From assembly GCF_006007965.1 (NCBI RefSeq), contig NZ_CP040748.1:3410001-3474000 (forward strand): a DNA stretch of 64,000 nucleotides, read 5' to 3'. This DNA is from Nocardioides jishulii (GTDB taxonomy: Bacteria; Actinomycetota; Actinomycetes; Propionibacteriales; Nocardioidaceae). The position numbers were made by a program, and so were the translations under genes. Positions 44,248-54,114 of the stretch are shown here, piece by piece; position 1 is the stretch's first letter; each line of letters begins with the position of its first letter. The notes beneath the pieces were generated by a model that was not told where the DNA came from, did no database searches, and was given only the letters and a program-made list of their open reading frames with translations.

Positions 44248-45177
44248 ATGGCCTGGGACCGCTCCGCACTGACCGCCGAGGGCTTCGCTGGCTGGGTCCG
44301 CATCGCCGACCTGCCGCGCGCCGAGGTGCCTTCGGGCGCCGGCGTCTACGTCGTCGTCCGTCCCGGCGTGGCGCCGCCGCGCTTCCGCCCGACCAACCCC
44401 GGCGGCAGGACGAGCGAGAAGGACCCGACTGTCCCCGCGACCGAGCTGCGGGAGGCGTGGGTCGACGGCGCCGAGGTGATCTACATCGGCCGCGCCACGA
44501 GCGGCGTCGGCAAGCGCCGAGGGCTGGCCAAGCGGCTCGGCGAGCTGCTGCGCTTCGGCCGCGGCCAGACCGGCAACCACTGGGGCGGGCGCTACATCTG
44601 GCAGCTCTCCGACTCCGACGAGCTGCTCGTCGCCTGGCTCGAGACCCCTGACACCGACCCCGAGGTGGTGTCGGCCCAGCTCATCGCCCGCTTCGAGCAG
44701 GACTACGGCCGACTCCCCTTCGCCAACCTCGTGCAGGGCTCCACCGCCGCCTCCCGACTGCCGCAGATTCGCGCGGCGCGCGACGAGGACGTCGACGACG
44801 TCGTCGCGCTCTGGTCGCTCGCCGCCGAGAACAGGGGGCGTCCCGCCGACCGGCCCGACCTCGTACGCCTGCTCATCGAGCGCGACCCCGACGCCCTGCT
44901 GCTCGCCGTGGACGACGGTGAGGTCGTCGGCACCGTGATCGCCGGGTGGGACGGCTGGCGGGCCAGCCTCTACCGCCTCGCGGTCGCTCCCCAACACCGG
45001 CGCCGCGGCACCGCGCGCCTGCTGGTAGGGCGTGCCGAGGCACGGCTCAAGGCGTTGGGCGCCACCCGCATCCACGCCATGGTGCTGGAGGAGAACAACG
45101 ACGGCAACGGCCTGTGGCAGGCGCTCGGCTACACCCCGCAGCCAGACTGGCGACGCTGGGTCAAGGCAGCTCGCTGA
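44248..45177 (+). CDS. GIY-YIG-like / GNAT acetyltransferase fusion
   Basis: This 309-residue protein reads through two domains without a stop. Residues 1-170 look like a GIY-YIG-type nuclease domain: GVYVVVRPG, then AEVIYIGRATSGVGKRRGLAKRLGELL and RYIWQLSDSDELLVAWLET, ending at YGRLPFANLVQG. From about residue 175 a GNAT domain follows (QIRAARDEDVDDVVALWSL, with acetyl-CoA segment LAVAPQHRRRGTARLLVGRAE). The fusion is unusual. Because several indels occur in this window, two separate genes joined by an error remain possible, though the join is smooth. Confidence 0.72.
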   Translation: MAWDRSALTAEGFAGWVRIADLPRAEVPSGAGVYVVVRPGVAPPRFRPTNPGGRTSEKDPTVPATELREAWVDGAEVIYIGRATSGVGKRRGLAKRLGELLRFGRGQTGNHWGGRYIWQLSDSDELLVAWLETPDTDPEVVSAQLIARFEQDYGRLPFANLVQGSTAASRLPQIRAARDEDVDDVVALWSLAAENRGRPADRPDLVRLLIERDPDALLLAVDDGEVVGTVIAGWDGWRASLYRLAVAPQHRRRGTARLLVGRAEARLKALGATRIHAMVLEENNDGNGLWQALGYTPQPDWRRWVKAAR

Positions 45178-45271
45178 GTCGAGATTGCCGTGCTCGCAGG
45201 CCTCCACGGCCCCCGCGGCGAGGGTTACGCTGCCAGTGTCGCGCCGCCACGGCACGAGGAGGAGACCCCAC

Positions 45272-46108
45272 ATGTCCATCACCGTCCTTCACCGCCGTGC
45301 CCGTCGGGCCGCCCTCGCCCTCGGCCTGACCGCGACCCTCGCGCTCACGGGATGCTCCGACGACGACGGCGATTCCCCGGACGCCACGCGTGCCGCCGAC
45401 GCCCTGGACCAGGCAGTCAGCAACTTCTCCGCCGAGGAGTCCGGCTCCTACACGTTCCAGCTCGGCGACGACAGCGACCCGTTGATGCGCAGCAGCGGTG
45501 AGTTCGACCTCGAGGACGACGTCGCGACGGTCGACCTGACGCTCTCCAACGGCCAGCGCCGCCAGCGGTCGCAGCAGGTGCGGCTGGGCGAGCGCAGGTG
45601 GTTCCGGACGGCGAAGCGCAACGACGCCGCGCCGGCCGGCTGCTGGCGCACGGGCTCGCCGCCCCGGGGCGCCAACCTCGCCGGCATCCCCCTGACCGGC
45701 TCCGCGGGACCGTTCGTGGCGCCGCCGGTCGTCGGCGTGGTCACGACCGCGGTCGGCGAGGAGTGGGTCACCGAAGCCAGCACGGAGGGCAGCAAGAGCA
45801 ACACGGTGAAGGGCACCGCCGACCTATACGCCGTCGCGTCGACCCTGGGCAACGCCGTCGCCTCGCTGGGCATCTCCGCGGAGGACACCAGCGGCCGCGT
45901 CGACGTCACCTTCCTCCTGGACGGCGACAACGTCATGGCCTGGAGCACCGATCTCGTGACGGTGCTGAAGGGCCTCTCCGACGCCGGCGTGAAGCTGGAC
46001 GGCGACACCCAGCGCCTCGTCGAGAGCGGCGCCGAGGTCCCGGTGATGGCCGGGTTCAGCAAGCTGGGTGACGACGTCGACGTCGAGGAGCCCACGCCCG
46101 TCTGTTGA
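45272..46108 (+). CDS. LppX/LprAFG-type lipoprotein
   Basis: This 278-residue lipoprotein has lipobox LTGC (signal LALGLTATLALTGC). The mature domain has alternating beta strands and Ser/Thr-rich stretches, such as SGSYTFQL, SSGEFDLEDDVATVDLTLSNG and GRVDVTFLLDGDNVMAWSTD. This resembles the LppX/LprG lipid-binding fold of actinobacteria, which carries triacylated glycolipids. The assignment rests on pattern and length only. A GAGGAGGAG site precedes the ATG. Confidence 0.68.
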   Translation: MSITVLHRRARRAALALGLTATLALTGCSDDDGDSPDATRAADALDQAVSNFSAEESGSYTFQLGDDSDPLMRSSGEFDLEDDVATVDLTLSNGQRRQRSQQVRLGERRWFRTAKRNDAAPAGCWRTGSPPRGANLAGIPLTGSAGPFVAPPVVGVVTTAVGEEWVTEASTEGSKSNTVKGTADLYAVASTLGNAVASLGISAEDTSGRVDVTFLLDGDNVMAWSTDLVTVLKGLSDAGVKLDGDTQRLVESGAEVPVMAGFSKLGDDVDVEEPTPVC

Positions 46109-46214
46109 GTGCAACCGGCCGCCGCCGGCGGCCACCACGTCGCGTGTCTGCGTCTCGCGTTTCAGGGGTACCGGCCGGGGGACTGGTCCCAGAACCACTC
46201 ACCCGGAGGACCAC

Positions 46215-47616
46215 GTGACGGAGAAGACCGCTGACGGCGACGAGCCGGTCAAGCTGAATCGCACCATCACGACCAGCCTGCTCTTCTTCTACGTGCTGGG
46301 CGACGTGCTCGGCTCCGGCGTCTACGTCCTGATCGGCTCGGTGGCCGGTGCCGTCGGCGGTGCCTTCTGGATCGCCTTCGCCGTCGGCGTCAGCGTCGCC
46401 GCGATCACCGGGCTGGCCTACGCCGAGCTCGCGACCAAGTATCCCCACGCCGCGGGTGCGGCGCTCTACGTCAACCGCGCCTTCCACAACCGCACCCTGG
46501 CCTTCCTGGTCATGGTGGCGTTCCTCTCGGCCAGCTTCGCGGCTGCCGGCTCCCTGAGCGTCGGCTTCGCCAGCTACTTCCTCCAGGTGTGGGACGCGCC
46601 GCCGGCCCTGCTGGTCTCCCTGGCCTTCTTCGCCCTGCTCGGCCTGATCAACTACATCGGCATCACCGAGTCGGTGTGGATCACGATGCTGATGACCTTC
46701 GTGGAGATTGCCGGTCTCGTCCTCGTCCTCATCATCGGCATCTGGTACGTCGTGCAGAGAGACCCCGACTTCAGTCGGCTCGTCCAGTTCGAGACCACGA
46801 CCAACCCGATCTGGGCCATCGTGGGCGGCGTCGCCCTGGCGTTCTTCGCGATGACGGGCTTCGAGAACGTCGTCAACGTCGCCGAGGAGACCGTCGACCC
46901 GCACCGCGCCTTCCCCCGGGCGCTGGTGGGCGGGATGATCGCCGCGGGCCTGATCTACGTGGCCGTCGCGGTGGTGGCCTCGCTCGTGGTCGGTGCCGCC
47001 AAGCTGAGCACCTCCGACGTGGCCCTGCTCGAGGTGGTCAAGGCCGACGTCGTGCCGCTGCCGGTCACGCTCATGACGACGCTCTTCGCGGTGATCGCCT
47101 GCGTCGCCATCACCAACACCACGCTCGTGGCGGCGGTGACCGAGCCGCGTGTCCTCTACGGCATGGCCAACGAGGACGTCGTGCCGCCGATCTTCGCGCG
47201 CCTGCACCGCCGCAGTCCGTGGGGTGGGCCTGCTCTTCTCCTTCGCCGTGGTCGCCGGTCTCCTCGTGATCGGGACCCTGGTGGTCCAGGGCGGCGGCGG
47301 CATCAACCTCATCGAGCGCCTGGCGACGGTGACGGTGGTGCTCCTCCTCTTCATCTACTGCCTGGTCATCCTGGCCACGCTCAAGCTCACCGACTCAGAC
47401 GTCTCGGACCGTACGTTCCGCGCGCCACGGTGGCTCCTGGTACCCGGGCTCCTCGCGAACGGCCTGGTGCTTGTCTACGTCGTGGTCAACGACCCCACGT
47501 CGCTGCTCTGGTGCCTCGGCCTCCTGGCCGTGGGAGGAGCCCTCCTCGTGGTGGAGATGTTCTCCCGGCCCCGCCGAGCCCGGGCGGCGGCTGCGGCCGA
47601 GGCCGAGGCCAACTGA
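46215..47616 (+). CDS. APC-superfamily amino-acid permease, frameshifted
   Basis: This secondary transporter has about 12 helices. The first helix carries LGDVLGSGVYVLIGSVAGA, the unwound substrate-binding region of APC permeases, and LAFFAMTGFENVVNVAEET is the sixth helix. The frame breaks at about 47222; removing one G from TGGGGTGGG gives RRSPWVGLLFSFAVV and the last four helices to the stop at 47616, about 466 residues. The break is probably a sequence error in a G run. GTG 46215 follows CGGAGGACC. Substrate is unknown. Confidence 0.86.
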
Positions 47617-47743
47617 CCGGACCCTCCCACCCCCGTGCTCGCCAGGGACCTCCGCGCCACCCGGAACACCCCGGATGACGCCGGCGCAGGACAGGAAAAA
47701 AGGACGGATTCTCTGACTCACTTGCGGTGATAGCGTCGGTTTT

Positions 47744-48154
47744 GTGCCGCAACTGAGGATCACCGAAGCCGCTGCCCACCTCGGGGTCAGCGACGACACC
47801 GTGCGCCGCTGGATCGACCGCGGACAGCTCACCGCGACCAGTGACGAGGCCGGGCGCATGGTGGTCGACGCCTACGAGGTCGCGCTCGCCGCGCGCGAGC
47901 ACGCGCGTACGCTCGCCCTCCCCTCCGGCGTCACGAGCTCGGCCCGCAACCGCTTCGTCGGGCTCGTCACCGACATCGTGACCGACACCGTGATGGCGCA
48001 GGTCGAGCTGCAGTGCGGCCCCTTCCGGGTGGTCTCCCTGATGAGCAGCGAGGCCGTGCGCGACCTGGGCCTCGAGCTCGGGTCGGTGGCGGTGGCCTCG
48101 ATCAAGTCGACCACCGTCGTCGTCGAGACGCCTCGACCGGTGACCCGCCGGTGA
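47744..48154 (+). CDS. HTH-TOBE molybdate-responsive regulator (putative)
   Basis: This 136-residue protein joins an excisionase/MerR-like helix-turn-helix (LRITEAAAHLGVSDDTVRRW, residues 3-22) to a TOBE/molbindin domain (SARNRFVGLVTDIVTDTVMA through GLELGSVAVASIKSTTVVVE). The TOBE domain binds molybdate or tungstate. modA follows after seven bases, so it is probably the sensor of the operon, analogous to but unrelated in its DNA-binding part to ModE. TAGCGT seven bases before the GTG suggests leaderless expression. Confidence 0.85.
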   Translation: MPQLRITEAAAHLGVSDDTVRRWIDRGQLTATSDEAGRMVVDAYEVALAAREHARTLALPSGVTSSARNRFVGLVTDIVTDTVMAQVELQCGPFRVVSLMSSEAVRDLGLELGSVAVASIKSTTVVVETPRPVTRR

Positions 48155-48161
48155 GCCAGTC

Positions 48162-48923
48162 ATGACCTCGGCCAGCACGGCGGCCCGGCTGCGGCTCCTC
48201 ACCGTCCTGCTCCTGCTGGCCGTGGCACCGGGCTGCAGCCAGCCGGCGGAGGGCTCCACCACCCTGACCGTGCACGCCGCGGCCTCGCTGCGAGGGCCCT
48301 TCGAGGAACTCGTCGAGCTGTTCGAGGAGGAGCACCCCGACGTCACGGTCCGCCTCAACGTCGCGGGGTCGGCCGACCTCGTGGCCCAGGTGGAGGAGGG
48401 CGCCCCCGCCGACGTGGTGGCCACCGCCGACACCGCGACCATGGAGCGACTCGCCGCCGACGGTCTGGTCACCGACCCGACGCCCTTCGCCGCCAACACC
48501 CTCGTGATCGTCGTGCCGCGCGGCAACCCGGCCGACGTGGCCGGGCTGCGCGACCTCGCCGGCGACGTCGACCTCGTCGTGTGCGCGCCCCAGGTGCCCT
48601 GCGGCGCCGCCGCTGCCCGGGTCGAGGAGGCCGCGGGAGTCGCCTTCACCCCCGTCAGCGAGGAGCAGAGCGTGACCGACGTGCTGGGCAAGGTGCGGGC
48701 CGGCGAGGCCGAGGCCGGACTCGTCTACGTGACCGACGCGTTGAGCGCCGGCGACCACCTGGAGGTCATCGAGTTCGAGGAGGCGAGCGAGGCGGTCAAC
48801 GTGGCTCCGGTCGCCGTCGCCTCCGGCAGTGAGCGCCCGGCTCTGGCGCGCGCCTTCGCCGACCTCGTCACCTCACCCACCGGCGAGCGGGTGCTGACCG
48901 AGGCGGGCTTCCGCCGGCCATGA
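48162..48923 (+). CDS. modA: Molybdate ABC transporter substrate-binding protein
   Basis: ModA binds molybdate or tungstate outside the membrane. The 253-residue protein has a lipoprotein signal ending in APGCSQP. The oxyanion site is visible in [17 protein letters not shown] (Ser and backbone ligands), [24 protein letters not shown] and [13 protein letters not shown]. Length is normal. modB overlaps its stop by four bases, confirming the operon. Confidence 0.95.
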   Translation: MTSASTAARLRLLTVLLLLAVAPGCSQPAEGSTTLTVHAAASLRGPFEELVELFEEEHPDVTVRLNVAGSADLVAQVEEGAPADVVATADTATMERLAADGLVTDPTPFAANTLVIVVPRGNPADVAGLRDLAGDVDLVVCAPQVPCGAAAARVEEAAGVAFTPVSEEQSVTDVLGKVRAGEAEAGLVYVTDALSAGDHLEVIEFEEASEAVNVAPVAVASGSERPALARAFADLVTSPTGERVLTEAGFRRP

Positions 48924-49732
48924 GCGCGTCGTCTCCCGGGAGGGCCAGCAGCCGCCCGGACAGCGGCCTGCCCCGCTGGGTGTGGCTGCCCGCCATGCTC
49001 GGCGCGCTCCTGCTGCTGCTCCCGCTCCTCGCGATGACCGCCCGGGTCGACTGGGCCTCCTTCCCGGCGCTGGTGACCAGCGACTCCGCCCGCACCGCGC
49101 TCGCGCTCAGCCTGCGTACGTCTGCCCTCAGCACCCTGGCCTGCCTCGTCCTCGGCGTCCCGCTCGCCGTCGTGCTGGCTCGTGGGCAGTTCCGCGGACG
49201 CTCCCTCCTGCGCAGCCTGGTCATGGTGCCGTTGGTGCTGCCGCCCGTGGTCGGCGGCATTGCGCTGCTCGCGGCCTTCGGGCGGCGCGGCCTGCTCGGG
49301 GAGACGCTCGAGGTGGCCGGGATCCAGGTCGCCTTCACCACGACGGCGGTGGTGCTGGCGCAGACCTTCGTGGCATTGCCCTTCCTGGTGATATCGCTGG
49401 AGGGCGCCCTGGTCACCGCCGGGACCCGCTACGAGGTGGCCGCCGCCGGCCTGGGTGCCCGCCCCTCGACAGTCCTGCGTCGCGTCACGCTGCCGCTCAC
49501 CTGGCCGGCCCTGGCGTCGGGCACGCTCCTCGCCTTCGCCCGGGCCCTGGGCGAGTTCGGGGCGACGATCACCTTCGCCGGCAGCCTCCAGGGCGTGACC
49601 CGCACCCTGCCGCTGGAGATCTACCTCCAGCGCGAGGTCGACCCGGACGCCGCTGTCGCGCTGTCGCTCGTCCTGGTGGCCGTCGCGATCGCGGTCATCG
49701 CGCTGACCCGTCGCACCCGGAGCGCGCTGTGA
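48920..49732 (+). CDS. modB: Molybdate ABC transporter permease
   Basis: ModB is the membrane channel of the molybdate importer. The 270-residue protein has about six helices and the cytoplasmic EAA-like loop [19 protein letters not shown] that contacts ModC. The start region [21 protein letters not shown] fits the family. It overlaps modA and modC by four bases at each end. Confidence 0.95.
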   Translation: MSASSPGRASSRPDSGLPRWVWLPAMLGALLLLLPLLAMTARVDWASFPALVTSDSARTALALSLRTSALSTLACLVLGVPLAVVLARGQFRGRSLLRSLVMVPLVLPPVVGGIALLAAFGRRGLLGETLEVAGIQVAFTTTAVVLAQTFVALPFLVISLEGALVTAGTRYEVAAAGLGARPSTVLRRVTLPLTWPALASGTLLAFARALGEFGATITFAGSLQGVTRTLPLEIYLQREVDPDAAVALSLVLVAVAIAVIALTRRTRSAL

Positions 49733-50793
49733 CCAGCCTGTCCCTCTCGGCCCGCGTCACCGACCGCGACGTCGTCGTCGAGCTCGAGGTCGCGGCAGGC
49801 GAGACCCTGGCGCTGCTCGGTCCGAACGGGGCCGGCAAGTCGACCGTCCTCGCGCTCGCCGCCGGACTCCTGCGTCCCGACGACGGCACCGTCGCACTCG
49901 ACGGGCGGGTGCTCACCGACGTCCGCGACGGGCGGACGCAGACCTGGGTGCCGGCGTACGACCGCCACGTCGCCACCCTGTCGCAGGAGGCGCTGCTCCT
50001 GCCCCACCTGTCCGTGCGCGCCAACGTCGAGTTCGGCCCGCGCGCGCAAGGACGCTCGCGGCGCGAGGCGCGGGCCGTCGCCCAGGAGTGGCTGGACCGG
50101 GTCGGCGTCGCCGACCTGGCGGAGCGACGTCCTGGCTCGTTGTCGGGCGGCCAGGCGCAACGGGTCGCGGTGGCCCGCGCACTGGCGGCGGAGCCCGCCC
50201 TGCTCCTGCTCGACGAACCGATGGCGGCGCTCGACGCGGCGGCGACCCCTGCGGTCCGGGAGACCCTGCGGCAGGTGCTGGCCGAGGTGACGTGCGTGAT
50301 GGTGACGCACGACGTGCTCGACGCTGCCCTGCTCGCCGACCGGGTGGCCGTCGTCGAGGGCGGGCGGGTCGTGGAGCAGGGAGCCACGCCCGACGTCCTG
50401 GCGCGTCCGCGCAGCGTCTTCGGTGCCCGGATCGCGGGGCTCAACCTGCTGCGCGGCACCTGGCGGCACGACGGCGGATCGGGCGAGCTGGTGGCCACGA
50501 CCGGCGAGCGGGTGCACGGCCAGGCGGAAGACCTCACCCCGGGAACCGCGGCGGTGGCGGTCTTCCGCCCGACCGCCGTCTCCGTCTACGCGCACCCGGT
50601 GCACGGCTCCCCGCGCAACACCTTCGAGGTCGTGGTGACCTCGGTGGAACCCAACGGTGACCTGGTGCGCATCCGCGCAGGCCACCTCGCGGCCGACGTC
50701 ACCGCCCAGGCCGCTGCCGAGCTGGGGGTCCGACCGGGAGCGCGCGTCTGGTTCAGCGTCAAGGCGACCGAGGTGTCGCTGCACGCGTCGTGA
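49729..50793 (+). CDS. modC: Molybdate ABC transporter ATP-binding protein
   Basis: ModC drives molybdate import by ATP hydrolysis. The 354-residue protein has Walker [10 protein letters not shown], signature LSGGQAQR and Walker [13 protein letters not shown], followed by a C-terminal TOBE-type domain (from about residue 275, [20 protein letters not shown]) expected to bind molybdate and regulate transport. GTG 49729 overlaps modB's stop. Length is normal for ModC with the regulatory domain. Confidence 0.94.
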   Translation: MTSLSLSARVTDRDVVVELEVAAGETLALLGPNGAGKSTVLALAAGLLRPDDGTVALDGRVLTDVRDGRTQTWVPAYDRHVATLSQEALLLPHLSVRANVEFGPRAQGRSRREARAVAQEWLDRVGVADLAERRPGSLSGGQAQRVAVARALAAEPALLLLDEPMAALDAAATPAVRETLRQVLAEVTCVMVTHDVLDAALLADRVAVVEGGRVVEQGATPDVLARPRSVFGARIAGLNLLRGTWRHDGGSGELVATTGERVHGQAEDLTPGTAAVAVFRPTAVSVYAHPVHGSPRNTFEVVVTSVEPNGDLVRIRAGHLAADVTAQAAAELGVRPGARVWFSVKATEVSLHAS

Positions 50794-50900
50794 GCGGGGG
50801 GTCCACGCCCATGGAATCGCTGTGCAGCCGCTCCTCGCGCCACTAGCATGGCCGCGGTCGCTCCGCCGAGCGTCCTGTTCCCGTGTCGAGGAGGACTGCC

Positions 50901-51470
50901 GTGAGGGTGCACCCTGCCATCGCACCGCTGCGCATCCTGCTGGTCCTGGCGTTGGTGGCGGTGATCGGCGTGCTCTTCTGGGCGTCGACGTCACCCGGGG
51001 AGAAGTCCGACGACAGCGACCGGGTCGCCGTCCCGACCGCTCCGAAGCCCCTCGAGGACAGCGTCGGCCAGGCCAAGGACGCGACCGAGCGCGAGCGTGA
51101 GCAGCGGGGTCCCGAGGGGTCCGACGGGTCGACGGACCTGCCCGCCGGCGATCCTGCCGACCTCCCCGGCGCCGGTGAGGATCCCGGAGCCGACACCATC
51201 CCGGTGACGGGCGCCCTCGACGACTACCAGGCCCCGGCCGACGCGGCGAGGAAGCTGCTGAGGGTCACCGAGCGCGTGAAGTACCTCGAGGGCTATCCCG
51301 ACGCCGACCGGCTCAAGCACGCCGTCGTGGTCTGCGAGAAGGTCGCCTTCCAGGACTGGACGTGGCAGCAGCAGGTCGACGGCGACGTCGCCTTCGAGGT
51401 ACCGCGGCGCTCAGCCACCCGGTTCGCCGAGCTGCTCGAGGGCGAGTTCTGCGAGGCCATCGGCCTCTGA
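50901..51470 (+). CDS. Hypothetical membrane-anchored protein
   Basis: This 189-residue protein has one N-terminal membrane helix (LRILLVLALVAVIGVLFWAS). A charged, Gly/Pro-rich and probably disordered linker follows to about residue 100. The last 85 residues are a compact domain (KLLRVTERVKYLEGYPDADRL, with Cys in VVVCEKV and GEFCEAIGL). No family recognised. GTG 50901 has a strong ribosome site (GAGGAGG). It converges on the amphi-Trp gene. Confidence 0.72.
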   Translation: MRVHPAIAPLRILLVLALVAVIGVLFWASTSPGEKSDDSDRVAVPTAPKPLEDSVGQAKDATEREREQRGPEGSDGSTDLPAGDPADLPGAGEDPGADTIPVTGALDDYQAPADAARKLLRVTERVKYLEGYPDADRLKHAVVVCEKVAFQDWTWQQQVDGDVAFEVPRRSATRFAELLEGEFCEAIGL

Positions 51471-51497
51471 CCGCCCCCGAGCGCGACCCGGCTCAGC

Positions 51498-51713
51498 TCA
51501 CCAGGTGAGCTCGATCTCCAGCTCGTTCCCGTCGCCCAGCTCGACCTCGATCTTGAGCTCGACCTCGTCGGGAACCGCAACGGTGAAGGTCTTGCCACCG
51601 CGCTGGAACTCCACCGAGTTGTGACGCGAGAGGGAGTCGGCCAGCGCACGCAGCTTGTCGGCGGCGGCCTCGCGGGACAGGCGCTGCTTGTCGTCGATGT
51701 CGAACAGGTCCAT
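51498..51713 (-). CDS. Amphi-Trp domain protein
   Basis: This 71-residue small protein is of the amphi-Trp type: a helix (REAAADKLRALADSLSRH) followed by beta strands KTFTVAVPDEVELKIEVEL and a Trp at the very end. Role unknown; members are found in bacteria and archaea. ATG 51713 is chosen for the AAGGAG site seven bases upstream. Confidence 0.85.
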   Translation of the reverse strand: MDLFDIDDKQRLSREAAADKLRALADSLSRHNSVEFQRGGKTFTVAVPDEVELKIEVELGDGNELEIELTW

Positions 51714-51850
51714 CAGGTGCTCCTTCGGTGGGTGGTCTCGGGCCCACCGTAGCGACCCGTTCCGCGGGAGCGACGGGGCGGCGCTCCGTGATCGTGTACC
51801 CGGCGGCAGGTGCGGCGCTATCGTGATCGCACCACCAGCGAAGGTCCTTG

Positions 51851-52570
51851 ATGACACCCAAGCCCCCCGACCTGCGGCTGCCCGCCCCGGAGGTCGAGCC
51901 GCCCGACCACCTCGTGCACCAGCTGGCCGAGATGGCGCGGGCCAGCATGCCCAGCACCCCCGCCCGGTCGCGTCGTCGCGCTGGCGTGGTCGCCGGAGCC
52001 ACCGCCGCCGCAGTCCTCGCCTCGGTGGGTGGCTCGTGGGCGACCGGCGTGATCGAGGTGCCGGGCCTGCCGTCCCCCATCAGGCACGCCCCCGTCGCCC
52101 CGGTCGTTCCCGAGGACGACGCCGGACAACGCGACACCTCCGGGCGCGGGAAACCCGCCGAGGAGTCCGAGGGGCGCGTCGGCGGTCCGGGCGACTCCCA
52201 GGGCGCGGCCGGGTCGGCCGACGGCGAGAAGAAGAGCAACGACGACAGGGCCGGGAAGAGCGACAGGGGCGACGGTCAAGGTCAGCCCGGTCAGGACGGC
52301 AAGGGCGAGCCGAAGGGCAAGGGCGACCCGAACGACAAGGCCGACAAGGGCGACAAGGGCGACAAGGACTCGGAGAAGCCTGGCAAGGGTCCCGGGGAGA
52401 AGCCCAAGAAGGACAAGGACCGGGACCGGGACGACGACCGGGACGACGACCGGGACGACGACCGGGACGACGACTCCGACCAGGGCAAGCACCAGGACAA
52501 GAAGAGCAAGTGGAAGCGCGAGCGCGCCGGCGACCCTGTCGTCGGGCCTGAGTCGGGCGTACGTCGATGA
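51851..52570 (+). CDS. Hypothetical single-pass protein with charged low-complexity tail
   Basis: This 239-residue protein has a short N-terminal helical region (DHLVHQLAEMARASMP) and a membrane segment about residues 46-65 (GVVAGATAAAVLASVGGSWA). A long hydrophilic tail of Lys, Asp, Glu and Gly follows, including DRDDDRDDDRDDD. It precedes and overlaps a sigma-factor gene by four bases, so it may be its partner, though no anti-sigma domain is recognised. Membrane topology and a role in sigma control are inferred from context only. Confidence 0.7.
   Translation: MTPKPPDLRLPAPEVEPPDHLVHQLAEMARASMPSTPARSRRRAGVVAGATAAAVLASVGGSWATGVIEVPGLPSPIRHAPVAPVVPEDDAGQRDTSGRGKPAEESEGRVGGPGDSQGAAGSADGEKKSNDDRAGKSDRGDGQGQPGQDGKGEPKGKGDPNDKADKGDKGDKDSEKPGKGPGEKPKKDKDRDRDDDRDDDRDDDRDDDSDQGKHQDKKSKWKRERAGDPVVGPESGVRR
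52427..52474 (+). repeat. Four tandem copies of CGGGACGACGAC
   Basis: Four exact 12-base units within the tail of the membrane protein encode the repeated RDDD. In-frame expansion or contraction would change only tail length. Confidence 0.85.
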
Positions 52571-53163
52571 GCGACGACCTCGTCCTCCGGGCCCAGCAGG
52601 GCGACCCGGAGGCGTGGCGCGTGCTCTACCGCCAGCACGCCGGACGCCTCGTCGCGTGGCTCCGGACGCGTCCCACCGGCGACTCGGTCGCTGCTGCGGA
52701 GGACATCGCCGCCGAGGCCTGGTTCGTGGCGGCCCAGAAGATCGCCGACTTCGAGGGGTCGTCCTCGGACTTCGCCGGGTGGCTCTTCGGCATCGCGAGG
52801 CACATGAGCGCCACCGCGAGGCGGACCGCCGAACGCCGCGCCACCACCCCCGGTGACGTGTCCGACCTGTCCGACCTGGTCGGCACCGTGGCGGAGCCGC
52901 AGGCCGACGTGGCCGCCAAGGAGTGGGTCCGCGCAGCGATCTCCACGCTCCCGCCGCGCGAGCGCTCGGTGATCGGCCTCGTCGACGGCCTCGGCATCGA
53001 CACCGCCACGGCAGCGGAGATCCTCGGCATCAACGCGGTCGCCCTGCGGGTCGCACGTCACCGTGGCCTCAAGCGGCTCAACAGCTCGCTGGGCGAGCGC
53101 CACCTCACCGTCGTGCGCGACACCCCTCCCCAGGCTGGTCCGGGGTCGGCCGCCGTCTCCTGA
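52567..53163 (+). CDS. ECF-type sigma-70 family factor
   Basis: This 198-residue RNA polymerase sigma factor has region 2 (WRVLYRQHAGRLVAWLR and DIAAEAWFVAAQKIADFEG) and region 4 (LPPRERSVIGLVDGLGIDTATAAEILGIN, a helix-turn-helix). A short tail follows. It overlaps the preceding membrane-protein gene by four bases, so they form an operon. The hairpin at 53238 ends it. The regulon is unknown. Confidence 0.9.
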   Translation: MSDDLVLRAQQGDPEAWRVLYRQHAGRLVAWLRTRPTGDSVAAAEDIAAEAWFVAAQKIADFEGSSSDFAGWLFGIARHMSATARRTAERRATTPGDVSDLSDLVGTVAEPQADVAAKEWVRAAISTLPPRERSVIGLVDGLGIDTATAAEILGINAVALRVARHRGLKRLNSSLGERHLTVVRDTPPQAGPGSAAVS

Positions 53164-53237
53164 CGCGGACGTCATCACGATCCGTACGCGGGACTGCGGC
53201 TCTCCTGATGACGTCGGGAGGACGCTGCGGAGACCCC

Positions 53238-53271
53238 GACGGGCGACGGGACCGCAGTCCCGCCGCCCGTC
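53238..53271. terminator. Intrinsic terminator after the sigma-factor gene
   Basis: Two 15-base arms, paired except for one mismatch, flank the four-base loop CGCA, 74 bases past the sigma stop. There is no T run; the stem can act in either direction. Confidence 0.75.
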
Positions 53272-53451
53272 CTCCTGGGCGACGTCTCGGGGGGACGTTC
53301 GCTCAGTCCTGTGAGGGCGCACCCTCGGTGCTGACACCTCTTACCTGTCACCAGCGCGCCGAAGCGTTACATCGAGCCTGGAACGAGTCGCTGCGGACGT
53401 CAGCAGGCGCCCGGCGCACGTCACGCGGAAGGCCCCACCTAGCCTTCCCGC

Positions 53452-54066
53452 ATGGAGCTCGCCCAGGTCGTCGCCTTCACCATGGTGACGTTGCTCTTCG
53501 TCTTCACTCCCGGCGCCGACTGGGCGTACGCGATCTCCGCAGGACTGCAGCACCGCAGCGTCACCCCGGCGATCACCGGGATGCTCCTCGGCCACCTGAC
53601 GGCGACCCTGGCCGTGGCCGGTGGCGTCGCGGCGGTGATGGCCGGTGCCCCGGCGCTGCTCACGACGCTCACCGTCCTGGGCGCCGCCTACCTGGTCTGG
53701 CTCGGGATCGGCGTGCTGCGCTCCCCGGTGACGCCGCAGGAGGGCGAGGTCGTGCAGGGCTCGGCGCTGCGCCGGCTCGCCAAGGGGTTCGGCGTGAGCG
53801 GCCTGAACCCGAAGGTGGTGCTCCTCTTCCTCGCCGTGCTGCCGCAGTTCGCCGACCCCGCCGCGGCGTGGCCGGTGCCGGCGCAGATCATGGCGCTGGC
53901 GAGCATCCACCTGGTCGCCACCGCGATCGTCTACACAGCAGTCGCCGTGGGGGCGCGGGTCGTGCTCGCCACCCGGCCGGCCGCGGCCCGGGCGGTGAGC
54001 CGCTTCTCGGGAGCGGCCATGGTCGGCATCGGCGCCTACCTGCTGGTGGGCCAGGTCGCAGCCTGA
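53452..54066 (+). CDS. LysE-family amino-acid exporter
   Basis: This 204-residue membrane protein of the LysE/RhtB family has about six helices. The conserved N-terminal FTPGADWAYAISAGLQHR (TPGP-like start) and GVSGLNPKVVLLFLAVLPQF in the third quarter are typical. Members export amino acids or homoserine lactones. TAGCCT lies six bases before the ATG. Confidence 0.9.
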   Translation: MELAQVVAFTMVTLLFVFTPGADWAYAISAGLQHRSVTPAITGMLLGHLTATLAVAGGVAAVMAGAPALLTTLTVLGAAYLVWLGIGVLRSPVTPQEGEVVQGSALRRLAKGFGVSGLNPKVVLLFLAVLPQFADPAAAWPVPAQIMALASIHLVATAIVYTAVAVGARVVLATRPAAARAVSRFSGAAMVGIGAYLLVGQVAA

Positions 54067-54114
54067 GCCGGAACCTCTTCTCCACCCCGCCCGGCGGGTC
54101 TAGCGTGGCGCAGC

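Noticed and set aside
46117..46133. Possible terminator hairpin after the LppX-type gene
   Set aside because: Only seven base pairs with a three-base loop in GC-rich sequence; too weak to call.
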